Shown: positions 9,534-18,238 of the stretch, piece by piece | How positions within the stretch are numbered: position 1 is the stretch's first letter | Layout: each line of letters opens with the position of its first letter | NCBI GenBank assembly: GCA_022925895.1 | Contig: JAKSYS010000724.1 | Coordinates: 1-30,174, forward strand | Origin: Fragilaria crotonensis | Taxonomy: Eukaryota > Bacillariophyta > Fragilariophyceae > Fragilariales > Fragilariaceae | Reading direction: 5' to 3' | DNA: 30,174 nucleotides | Notes under the pieces: generated by a model | Databases searched by the model: none | Told to the model about the DNA's origin: nothing | The model's input: the letters and a program-made list of their open reading frames with translations, nothing else | Translations under genes and position numbers: made by a program

Positions 9534-10256
9534 GGGCCACCGTTGCGTAATTACATTTCACGAAAACGAGAAGTTTTGCCTTCTCATTTCTCATCATGTA
9601 AAATGCTCGTCCCCACCGTTACGTAAAAAGCAGTCCACAAATACGAAAACTTCAAGTCGACTGAGTCAAGATAGGAATCTTGATGTGAAACACATGTATG
9701 TTCCAATCGTTCGCTCCATCCTAGTCGTACTGTGTACTGTGTACGTCTACAGATACGGTAAAGTTGTACGAATTGGAACCAAAAATTATTTGATCGTCGC
9801 TCATCGAAATCCGACAATGACGACCGTTTTGGCAATGTTCTTCATGTGGAACCACCACACAACACCGCACTATCGTCGATCGTCGTTTCTACGGCGCATG
9901 CAACGGTAGAAACGACGTCTTCATCTGATGATTCTCTGGCGAGAAAACCATGTTCATGTTCGATGCCTGCAGTGACAGTAGACAGTAGCATCTGTCAACG
10001 GGGCGAATTAAACGCACACTTAGTACACCTGCCAGAAGGAATCCAGAATCTTAAAATGTTTCTAGGAAAGGCTGTGTTTTTTCGCGGAGCAACGAAAACC
10101 TTGGCAGATTTTCGTTGACGATGGGATATGAGGCGCATCCGAGTGATTTCCAGAAAGTTTTTGGGGACCTGTTTTCGTACGTAACGGTGGTAAAATGGAC
10201 CCTCGAAAACGTCAAGGTTTTCGTTTTCGTGAAATGTAATTACGTAACGGTGGCCC
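9534..10256. mobile_element. Harbinger-like MITE, 723 bp, with TTA target duplication
   Basis: The ends are 36-bp terminal inverted repeats differing at one position (9534-9569 and 10221-10256), beginning GGGCCACCGTT and continuing through CGTAATTACATTTCACG. Both ends are flanked by TTA (9531-9533 and 10257-10259). A 3-bp TWA duplication and G-rich termini are typical of PIF/Harbinger elements. The subterminal word CACCGTTACGTA recurs inside each end (near 9616 and 10180) in opposite orientation. No transposase is encoded, so this is non-autonomous. A perfect 12-bp stem hairpin (9881-9892 with 9906-9917) lies in the middle. Confidence 0.82.
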
Positions 10257-11090
10257 TTAAAGAACTGATATCCGAAGTGCCGAAGGGCGTACGAAGAAAT
10301 ACATCTAAATGAAACCAGAGAAAGTTGATGGGCTATAGTCGTACGTAAACTTGGATTGGACGCGACCTTTCAGGATCTTGGTCTACAAAAATGCAATCAT
10401 TGTTGTTTCGTTCCCGACCAACCATGGCCTGTGCGTGATTCGACATTTACGATCGATAAGGGACCTCAGAGGTCGCTTTGGTTCAAGTTCTCTTTGCTGT
10501 CCTTAGAGGTCAATCATTGGTTTGTTGCGAAAAAGGTCTCAACAAATACTCCCGAAATGCGAATCATGCATTACGATGGAATCAAGACATGTCTCAAAAT
10601 CCCACTTCTGTCCACCGATCCGTCGCCTGTAGCGTCGTGCATTGGATCATGTGCTTCGTTGTCTTCCAGATCGGGAGGTAATGAGGCTGAGACGGATCCA
10701 CCACATGCTCTTCTTCGCCACTTACAACGACGAATTCTCTCATGTAAGAATATCGTCGCAAGACATGGCGCTCATGATCCTTGAGTGCAAGGAAAACCAT
10801 GACAGGCAGGGCAAGGCTGAAATTCTCGTCGCCAAGGAAAGTCGATTTGATTTCTTGTGATTGGAAAATCAACTTCGCAATTACTTCCTCTTTCTGCACT
10901 CGATTCGAAGGTTTCGATTGGCCTGGCTCCTCATCACGAGGTTTGAAACAATATAGAACACGCAGCTTGTCAAAGTACTTCTCACATTCACCTCACACTC
11001 AGTTGCTACTCGTCAGATCAATCACACTGCATCTTTCCACCAGCTATGAATTCGCCGCAACTCTCTCTAAATTGGAAGAAATCATCTTCA
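10257..11090. other. Region with overlapping frames on opposite strands, no firm gene
   Basis: A plus-strand frame (10356-10784, 142 codons, no ATG start in context) and a minus-strand frame (10594 to about 10990) overlap. The minus frame is the more protein-like: it runs through LIFQSQEIKSTFLGDENFSLALP, a short hydrophobic stretch and ERHVLRRYSYMREFVVV, but it has no start codon before the upstream stop. It lies just downstream of the RING gene on the same strand and could be an extra exon, an alternative 3' end or a relic. No family recognised. Confidence 0.3.
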
Positions 11091-12194
11091 TCATACTTCG
11101 ACGGGGCTGAAACACTCTCCATTCTTGACGCATCGGTCAATCATCTCGTAGGTTTTGGGATCCCACATAACTTGTCGACAATTCGGACAGTCATCATGAC
11201 CTCCTTGTAACCAATTCATGATGCACTCACGATGATAAGAATGTGAACACAAACCAGTCACTGCGTCATCCATAGGAACTGCAACAACATGGGGGAAGAG
11301 GGTAAATACTTGGTCAGCATCAGATGCTTGCAAGTTAAAGGGAGGAAGATGTACCACGTACCCAGACAATCCATACATATCGTACACTCGGCAGCGTCTG
11401 GAGCATCCTCGCAAAATTCGTACTGTTTTGATTGCGGGTCGTACTTCAAGTTACGACGCCCGGCGATGTTTCCGTCACCTTCCACCTTCAAAGACGAAAA
11501 GCGACGGCGTGTCAGATTAAGGAGACAATCCCTTACAATACATTAGCCACGTCCATACCTTGACTTCCTTCGGGAAGAGTGCCGCCAAAACAAGGGGACG
11601 TCGTAACCGATAATTTCCAATTGGAAATATCGTTGTTGAGACAGGAATAGTCCGACCGTTCTGTTGTGCTTCTTCAATGTAGGAATTTTCCGTGCGAAAG
11701 GTATAAACTCGCCAGCAAACGGTGGCGATATTGTCGTCGAAGCAACCGCTGATGCATATCAACAGGAAAGGAACGAAGCCCAATACCAAAACGTAGAAAT
11801 AAACATAATTTGGAAGGTCTTCAGATCCTCCTGGTGTTGGAGTTGGGGCATTGGTAGTGGGACGAAATGAAACTGGAGTACCACTGGGAGAATACGTTGG
11901 ATGCAAGGTTTTCTGCGAAGTGTTTTTCTGACAATTACATGCCTCAAAAATCACTAAGGAAACGTTAGAGCAGTCTGACATCAATCCTTGAAGTCCCGCA
12001 ATCTCGAGGTCTTTGCAAGTGCATGAAGTGGCTGTGGACCCCTGCCCTGCATCAGGACAGCCTAAGCTGGTGCTGACATAAGGGCTTCCAACTTCGTATC
12101 CATCGCCACAAATGGAGCAGTTTCTGCTTGGTTCAGAGGCGACACTGACAAGGAGTGCTGCAACCAAGAAACTGCGTATAACATATCGGAGCAT
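11091..12194 (-). CDS. Transmembrane RING-H2 protein, probable E3 ubiquitin ligase
   Basis: Three exons (12194-11559, 11485-11362, 11278-11091) give 315 aa. The ATG at 12194 starts a clear signal peptide (MLRYVIRSFLVAALLVSVAS). Next comes a short cysteine-rich extracytoplasmic domain (CSICGDGYEVG ... CTCKDLE ... CNC), a P/T-rich linker, a membrane helix at about residues 130-151 (YFYVLVLGFVPFLLICISGCF) and a cytosolic tail. The C-terminal RING-H2 finger (about 246-287) is complete only after splicing: C-x2-C-x14-C-x-H-x2-H-x2-C-x11-C-x2-C, reading CTIC ... CSHSYHREC ... CPNC. All eight ligands are present. This layout (signal, lumenal domain, one helix, cytosolic RING) fits membrane-anchored E3 ligases that tag substrates on endomembranes. 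The CGDG-type lumenal domain recurs in diatom secreted proteins; its ligand is unknown. Confidence 0.85.
11279..11361 (-). other. 83-bp intron splitting the RING finger
   Basis: Minus-strand donor CTGG|GTACGTGG and acceptor TTGTTGCAG|TTCC with a good pyrimidine tract. It separates the first C-x2-C pair of the RING from the remaining six ligands and interrupts one valine codon. Confidence 0.85.
11486..11558 (-). other. 73-bp intron
   Basis: Minus-strand donor GTCAAG|GTATGG and acceptor GTCTTTGAAG|GTGGAAGG, between codons (phase 0). It joins PKEVK to VEGDGN and removes in-frame stops. Confidence 0.8.
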
Positions 12195-12538
12195 CGTCAA
12201 GGTCTGTCAAACTGAGTTGTGAACATGGTTTACTTTGCTATCAACAATCAGGATGGAATGAGTCGCATGAGGCATGAGAAAGGTTTTATACACATGTTTG
12301 GGTTGCACAAAATATCTTGTTTAGTCGTTGATTTTGTTGCCTGTCTGTGTGTGCACATATATCTCATACATGTACGATGTTTGCTGCTATAGTATTTGTG
12401 TAAGCGAGTGAGTCTGACACAGGGTGCACATTGCGTCAACGGATGGTACGACTTGAGACTATCACCGGAGATGATACTCTAATCGTAGAAAATAGTACGT
12501 AGTACCGTAGGAAAATTACTGTAGGAAGGTTTCACACA
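12195..12538. promoter_or_regulatory. Upstream region of the RING gene and left flank of the foldback element
   Basis: The likely promoter of the minus-strand RING gene. It contains CATACATGTACGATGTT at 12365-12381, shared exactly with the upstream region of the cysteine-rich gene (8602-8618). Bases 12451-12538 are repeated exactly at 30065-30152. The last three bases (ACA, 12536-12538) are the left target duplication of the foldback element. Confidence 0.5.
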
Positions 12539-13000
12539 GGGGTTGCGGGAAACACCGATTTTTCACTACGGTTCCCGCAACCCCGAAAAATTCCGGTGTA
12601 CAGTTCAGTACTGGTATCAGTAGAGAGTACTGAAATATGGAGTATGTACTATAAGAGTATAGCAACAATATATATATACTAGACTACGGATAAAATGAAA
12701 TAATATAATTGATTACGTGTGCTGCTTCGTCCTAAAAACCCAGAACTCTACTAGAGAGAAAACCGTTTTCCAGGGTTTTTAACGGTGTCTTGGATCTCTG
12801 CCATTGATCAGCTCGTATAGCGTTGTAGTATGATATATGCATATATGTCATACCATGGTACTAGTACCTTTGATTACAATGTAAGAAAGGCGAAGGACAA
12901 AGCCGGCAGCTTTTTTACGGGATGCGGGAACCAGCTGGTTTCGATTTGTTGTTTCGTACTATTATCGAAAAATGGAGCTCGACAAAAATAGCGTCTTTCA

Positions 13001-13060
13001 GAGAATTTTCGAGTTGTCCGGAGGATTTTCGAGTTGTCCGGAGGATTTTCGAGTTGTCCT
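13001..13060. repeat. Three tandem 20-bp units in the foldback element
   Basis: GAGGATTTTCGAGTTGTCCG-type units begin at 13001, 13021 and 13041. They resemble, in inverted orientation, the 21-bp units at 13288-13364, so the subrepeats of the two arms share an ancestor but have expanded separately. Confidence 0.85.
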
Positions 13061-13063
13061 TCT

Positions 13064-13133
13064 GGATCACTTCTTAACCCTATTTTTGTGTAGCTTCTGG
13101 TATAGGTCTACAGGGATTAAAAAGAAGTGATCC
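13064..13133. repeat. Hairpin near the centre of the foldback element
   Basis: GGATCACTTCTT at 13064-13075 pairs perfectly with AAGAAGTGATCC at 13122-13133, leaving a 46-base loop. It lies between the two long arms. Confidence 0.75.
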
Positions 13134-13287
13134 CAATTCCGGATCACTCATTTCTTGAAACGACTTTTCGGAGCGATTTGACTTTTTGAAACTCGTTTCA
13201 GAGGATGAAATTACTTTTACATGGACTACTCTACTGACATTCCTACACACCCTAGTACTCAGTACCGCTATGCATTAGGGATACGCT

Positions 13288-13364
13288 CTCGGACAACTTC
13301 TCGGATCACTCGGACAACTTCTCGGATCACTCGGACAACTTCTCGGATCACTCGGACAACTTCC
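13288..13364. repeat. Tandem 21-bp repeats, about 3.7 copies
   Basis: CTCGGACAACTTCTCGGATCA units begin at 13288, 13309 and 13330, with a partial unit at 13351. They lie in the inner right arm of the foldback element and are the inverted, diverged counterpart of the 20-bp units at 13001-13060. Confidence 0.9.
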
Positions 13365-13641
13365 TATATGATTGTTGAATCCGTGTTGAGCTCTCTCTGA
13401 CGCAATAGCGTGACACCAGAGAATCAATTCCAGCCGGTTCCCGCAACCCCTTAAAAAACTGCCGACTTTGTCCTTCGCGTATCTTACATGCTCATCATAC
13501 GTATGACATATATGCATATATCATACGATAGCAATACAAGCTGTTCAATGGAAGCGCGATCCGAGACGCCGTTACGAACCCTGGAAAACGGTGTTCTCTC
13601 TAGTAGTAGAGTTCTGGGTTTTTAGGAGGAAGCATACGTAA

Positions 13642-14122
13642 CAGGGTTGTGAAAAACCACCGGTCCCGATTTTCGCCGAGGTGGTTTTTTTAAAAACACC
13701 AAAAAACACCTAAAAACACCCAAAAAACACTAGTGTTTTTTACACAGTAAGGTCTTTAATTCTACATTCATTTTATTTGATGTTGGACCCAATATTCTAC
13801 TCCGAGTACATTGGATGCTTGCAATAACACCAAAGCAATTGTTCTTTAACATATTTACATCCTTATTCAAACTTCGTTGTAGTTTGCAACTGCATATCTG
13901 AATGTGGAGAAGTTTGAAACTTTGTACTGTAGTATCGTTACGTGATACAGTAACAAGTATACAGTGGCATGCAGTATACAGTACTGCTTGAACACGTACG
14001 AACTCTTTGAAAAAACACCTTTTTAGCTCGAAAATAAAAAACCACTGCCACCCAAAACGAGGTGGTTTTTTGAATAAAAACCAAAAAACCACTCCGCAAA
14101 AAACACCTGCCTGCCAACCCTG
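13642..14122. mobile_element. hAT-like MITE, 481 bp, nested in the foldback element
   Basis: The ends are CAGGGTTG and CAACCCTG, flanked by a perfect 8-bp direct repeat ATACGTAA (13634-13641 and 14123-14130). An 8-bp duplication and CAGGG-type ends are typical of hAT elements. The interior contains repeated AAAAACCACC and GGTGGTTTTTT blocks that form hairpins just inside each end, plus AAAAACACC-type tandem words. It encodes no transposase. Its duplication restores a continuous right arm of the host element, so it inserted after that element formed. Confidence 0.88.
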
Positions 14123-14189
14123 ATACGTAATCTAATATATTATTTCATTTTATGCGTAGTCTACTATATATCCTACTATATTATAAATT

Positions 14190-14222
14190 AATTGTGTGCG
14201 TGTGTGCGTGCGTGCGTCCGTC
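14190..14222. repeat. GTGTGC/GTGCGTGC microsatellite
   Basis: A short run of GTGTGCGTGTGTGCGTGCGTGCGTCC lies in the block of the right arm that has no counterpart in the left arm. Confidence 0.8.
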
Positions 14223-14572
14223 TGTTACGGAGTATGACCACTCTGGGGTACTGGATGAAATGAATACTGTCTGAATTTTTTCACTTCGCCAGGGTTGAGT
14301 ACTGAAAGTAAACAGTAACAGTAAAAGTAGTGGTACGGAGTACGACCAGGTTGAGGGTACTGTACGTCCAGTTTCCTGTAGTAGACACTCCGATCAAATG
14401 TGAGGTACCCACTAGTATATATATATATTGTTACTATTCTCTTATACTACAGTACTCTGTATTCCAGTACAGTACTTGTATTCTGTACTGATTCCAGCAC
14501 TGAACTGTACGCCGGAATTCTTCGGGGTTGCGGGAACCGTATTGAAAAATCGGTGTTTCCCGCAACCCCACA

Positions 14573-15266
14573 GAGTACGTTCTGAGAAATTATAAGCTAC
14601 AGTAAAATTCGGCACTCGATCGTATGAACGACAAACTCGTCGAACGTGTCAAATGGCATTTGACATTTCGGGTAGTTCGTACGAAATTAGTTAGAGACCG
14701 GACAGCAGAGACGGGAATTTCTGATAATATGCAACCCATGGGCGCCCACGTAAATCTGTACGCATGGAATTACCAACCCAAACCCACCCTGTACCCATGT
14801 GTTCGAATGAAGCTCAGCCCATGACCCATCCAAACCCAGTACGCAGAGGATCCTATGCCAGTACCATTACAACGGTATGCAGTATGCTGTACACAGTGGT
14901 AAGTACGTAGCTGGTAAAGTTGTACAAGTACATCACGTATTCATATGTCATATGCACCGCGCATGGGAGATGGATTTGTTTTCGGCACGAACGGGGTCTT
15001 CTGTCGTCTGCCTCACAGTTCGCATATCTTTCTGTTCCCTTGGTCGTGTTGATGTGTCAGTAAGCAGGTGAATGGTGAATGTCTGTCAATTACTTTTGCT
15101 GAAACTGAGCGAATGTGTTCCTGTGATTGGTGCTTTTGTCCTGAATTGTTGTGCTGATGGAAGCTCCTGGTTCTGGTTGTGGAGTTTACTCGACGACTCA
15201 CTATCAAAATGACCGCGCTCACTTTGGGTATCTTGTAGACTCCTCACGCAAATGATTACCCTCCTT
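14573..15266. other. Intergenic region without genes
   Basis: No supported gene. It starts with the right flank of the foldback element (14573-14594), which recurs with one mismatch at 30153-30174. A perfect 9-bp palindromic stem (TGTCAAATG, one base, CATTTGACA) lies at 14647-14665. CAGAGACGGGAATTTC at 14706-14721, followed by CCCAAACCCACC words, recurs inverted near 23446-23470. Confidence 0.45.
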
Positions 15267-15800
15267 CTGCAGATTTTTGCGAAACCATTTCCAAGAAGGC
15301 CATCTTTCTTGATGTTGAGGCCACCAATTCGATTGAGCCTTTCAAGACTGAGGTGATCCAGGAAAAATGAGGGATTTGTCCGGATAAGCGGAGTTCAGTC
15401 CTTGCAAGAAAGCGGTTGGCCGCAGTCTTTCAGATTGGTGCAACATCCAGAAGGAGTGCACTCTCCACTTCGTGGTGCTCTGTCTTTGCAGAGAAATTCT
15501 TATGCTGTGGCTAGACCTTACCGGAAAGACCATCGCTCTTGATGTTGAGGCCGCCAATTCAATCCAGGACAACACGGAAGGATTTTCTGGTCTTTGCCTG
15601 AAACCTTCTCGAGGATGGACGCACGGTTTCGGACAGCGACATGCAGAAGGAGTGCTCCGTCTTAGCGGAGGAATACTTCGTCTTGTCATCACCCGATGAT
15701 GGAGAGGCCGTCGCACTTCATGTTGAGGCCACCAATTTGATTGAGAATGTCAAGGCCAATATCCAGGACTAGGAAGGAATTCCTGCGAATCACAGCGTTT
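15267..15800 (+). pseudogene. Decayed polyubiquitin gene (at least three ubiquitin units)
   Basis: Reading the plus strand in all frames gives consecutive ubiquitin-like fragments in the correct order: LQIFAK then IFLDVEATNSIE; RSLSDWCNIQKECTLH, LDLTGKTIALDVEAANSI; LEDGRTVSDSDMQKE; and ALHVEATNLIENVKANIQD, stop, EGIPA. The shared word GATGTTGAGGCC occurs near 15311 and 15541 (230 bp apart, close to the 228 bp of one ubiquitin codon set), with a variant near 15720. Frameshifts and internal stops (for example TAG after NIQD and TGA in unit one) prevent a functional product. The head-to-tail arrangement without spacers marks a polyubiquitin rather than a ribosomal fusion gene. A functional polyubiquitin gene presumably exists elsewhere. 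Confidence 0.85.
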
Positions 15801-16030
15801 GATCTTTGGAGGAGTTTTATGATGAGAAGTCAAGGCCAACGTTGTGCCGGCTTTGTTTCTGTGTTGATCTGCATCATGTACTGCCAACAAAGTGCAAGGA
15901 CAGCATTTGATGAGTTGCAGATCCGGTTGAGCTTGCAATATTAGTTCCGCTACAAGTAAGTAAAGTAGAGAGTACTGTTAGAGAACTCGAACAGCAACAG
16001 AAATGATAGATGAATGCAACTACACATTAG
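15801..16030. other. Gap between the polyubiquitin relic and the hAT transposase gene
   Basis: No gene seen. It holds the 3' side of the minus-strand transposase gene. I found no terminal inverted repeat here matching the upstream side of that gene. Confidence 0.4.
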
Positions 16031-18238
16031 TTAGTCTACCTCCTTAGTACCACAAATGTCATGGTTTGATCGAACGAACATCATATCATTGACAATGTGG
16101 GGATTAAGGTTGCTTCGCTTCTTAGTCAGTGTGTTGCCTGCATCAGAGAAGTTGTTCTCAGATTTTGCACTTGATGCACATACACACAGGGTTGAACGGG
16201 CAACACGAGCAATCATTGGGAATAAATGAGTTCCAAACAGTTTCCACCACATCAATACCTGAAATTCTGCCTTATGTCGGCTGTTCTTTGGAAATGCATC
16301 CTTGACGGCACTGACAACTGCTTTTATTTCAGTTTCGGGAACTTTGTAGTCCAAAAATGCAGCATGCTCAAGGTTCACTCGCACTGAAAGATTAGCGAGC
16401 TGGCCACCTCCTCCAGTACTCTGAGCAGTGTTGTCGTGTACTCCATCCTCATCACTGCTGCAGGCATCATACATGGAAATTGTCTCACTTGAGATGCGCT
16501 GACGCTTGGCTGTTGGCGGTGCTGTTCGTGTTATGGTACAACCAATCCCAGCCCCTTCTTGCTCACCAAATAGATTTCCATTGGATTTGGTATCGTCATC
16601 AATTTTCAAGCTCATCATCTTTTCTCTCAGACTCTCTGTTGCATTTTTGAATTGCGGTGCATCGATTCCCATCCCAGGCAACTTGTTCTTCATAATTGGG
16701 TCGAGAAGTGTCGCAAGTATGTGAATCTCCTGGATCTTGAATTTTTCATCGAAAATGGGAAGAATGATAGCCTTGAGTGCGGCAATGCTGCTTGAATCTT
16801 TTGACATCATAACCTTCCCGGCAGCATCCCTCACTTCCATCTCCACCACTCTTAAATGTTTTAATAGCGAGTGCCGCCAAAAGACAACCTTGTGAAGTGT
16901 TGGTTGTTTGAACTGCTCCAGTGAAAGGGTTGCAGACTGAAACTTCGACAAAAACAAGATTAGTTCTTGCAAGAGCAACCGATTGATATCCTTAAGGTAG
17001 CCAAGCTTATTTTTAGATGTCAGCAATACGACAATTTCTTCAAACATCTCATCGACACTTTTCAGGCATGCAAGGAGTGAGTTCCAGCGAGTAACATTCT
17101 CCTGTTTCAGAGTTTTTGTGAGCTTGGATTGCAAATTAGAACGCCTGAAGTACTCCACAATTTTTTTGCTCGCCTCTACTAGATGAAATACTGGAGTGGT
17201 CCCGCCACTGTCGTACCGATAATAAGGCTTGCTTCGTTTTCCATTCTCGATCTTTGTTGTTTTGTTCAGAACAGTTGTAAGGCAAGTGGAAAGCTTGTGA
17301 TCTAAGCAAGCAAGCCAAGGAAACTCTGATGGGATGCCATCGGCACCACAACAATTTGATCCACTATCCGACACAACAACAATCTGTTCAAAACAAGTCA
17401 GCTCCATGGTGATATTGAAAATACCGATTCCTTCCTTGAATTCATCAAGAACCATGATAGCTGTGTGGCTTGCATCTCTGACAGGCTTGACGTGAAGAGT
17501 ACGGTCATGCAGCTCAAAACGTTCATCGACATAGTGGGCTGTAATTGACATGTAGGAATTCTTGCGAATACTGTCTGTCCAAAGATCAAGTGTGCAACAC
17601 ATGCCCTCTCCTGTCGCCAAGTGTTTCTCAAGAATTCCTCGAAGAATATGACGGCCTGCAGCTGCCCGCGTCTCAACATTCAAACGAATTGTCTTTGGTG
17701 TAGCAAGCAACTCCTTGACAAGCAATCGCCCCGATGATGGATTTGCAACAGCTATGTCAAGAGCAGTCTGAATCATTGCCTTGAATCCACTCCCAGCAAC
17801 GACAGCAAATGGGCGCATGTCCACCGCGCAAAAGTCTGCAATCGCAGTGGTCAACTTCTGCTTGTCTGCCCGGCTTACTTTTCCCTTTCGAAAGTAAAGA
17901 TCCATGATGCCTCGTCCTTTGCTGTGTTTGTCGTTTTGCTGAGCACAAACGTGTCTGATCAAAGATGAGGTACCTGTACCAGGCTTGAATGTATACACAG
18001 TCAAACATGTCTTGCAAGCAGCATAGTCCAATTCCTTCCCATCAACAGCACGGACAACAATACCAAATGTGCCCCAAATTTCTGCTGTTTTTTTACCTGA
18101 TTTGTTGACCAACCGATACAGTTTAGTAGCTGCTGGCGTAGTATCAGTTTCTGCTGCAACTCCGCCGACAGGTGATGGTACTGTAGTGGTACTACTCTTC
18201 CTCAGCTCCTTCTGAATCAATGCGATTTCCTTGCTCAT
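16031..18238 (-). CDS. hAT-superfamily transposase with BED zinc finger, intact
   Basis: An uninterrupted 735-aa frame with an ATG start. An N-terminal BED-type finger is visible: an aromatic position (IWGTFG, near 55) and C75-x2-C78-x17-H96-x8-H105. The RNase H-like catalytic core follows: LDLWTD (D218), VVSDSGSN (D291), CLDH (C311-x2-H314, the C-x2-H motif of hAT enzymes) and VTRWNSLLACL. The C-terminal dimerisation region ends with SENNFSDAG...KKRSNLNP, the standard hAT signature. Such enzymes excise and insert elements with 8-bp target duplications. Length and key residues suggest recent activity or selection. I could not find terminal inverted repeats or an 8-bp duplication around it, so it is either the core of an element with diverged ends or a domesticated copy. 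The nested MITE at 13642-14122 is the kind of element it could mobilise. Confidence 0.88.
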   Translation of the reverse strand: MSKEIALIQKELRKSSTTTVPSPVGGVAAETDTTPAATKLYRLVNKSGKKTAEIWGTFGIVVRAVDGKELDYAACKTCLTVYTFKPGTGTSSLIRHVCAQQNDKHSKGRGIMDLYFRKGKVSRADKQKLTTAIADFCAVDMRPFAVVAGSGFKAMIQTALDIAVANPSSGRLLVKELLATPKTIRLNVETRAAAGRHILRGILEKHLATGEGMCCTLDLWTDSIRKNSYMSITAHYVDERFELHDRTLHVKPVRDASHTAIMVLDEFKEGIGIFNITMELTCFEQIVVVSDSGSNCCGADGIPSEFPWLACLDHKLSTCLTTVLNKTTKIENGKRSKPYYRYDSGGTTPVFHLVEASKKIVEYFRRSNLQSKLTKTLKQENVTRWNSLLACLKSVDEMFEEIVVLLTSKNKLGYLKDINRLLLQELILFLSKFQSATLSLEQFKQPTLHKVVFWRHSLLKHLRVVEMEVRDAAGKVMMSKDSSSIAALKAIILPIFDEKFKIQEIHILATLLDPIMKNKLPGMGIDAPQFKNATESLREKMMSLKIDDDTKSNGNLFGEQEGAGIGCTITRTAPPTAKRQRISSETISMYDACSSDEDGVHDNTAQSTGGGGQLANLSVRVNLEHAAFLDYKVPETEIKAVVSAVKDAFPKNSRHKAEFQVLMWWKLFGTHLFPMIARVARSTLCVCASSAKSENNFSDAGNTLTKKRSNLNPHIVNDMMFVRSNHDICGTKEVD

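Larger units (their letters stand above)
12539..14569. mobile_element. Foldback (long inverted repeat) element with nested insertions, 2031 bp
   Basis: The element is bounded by GGGGTTGCGGGAAACACCGA and its inverse and by ACA on both sides (12536-12538, 14570-14572). The arms pair over long distances: 12539-12682 with 14412-14569, about 12683-12725 with 14123-14163, and about 12729-12960 with 13425-13641. The right arm is interrupted by a hAT MITE (13642-14122) and by an unrelated block of about 248 bp (14164-14411). Each terminus also folds on itself, because GGGGTTGCGGGAA is followed by its inverse (12539-12551 with 12572-12584; 14524-14536 with 14557-14569). No transposase frame is present, so it is non-autonomous. 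A 3-bp duplication and G-rich ends recall Harbinger-type elements, but ACA is not the usual TWA. Bases 30065-30174 show the same site without it. Confidence 0.8.
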
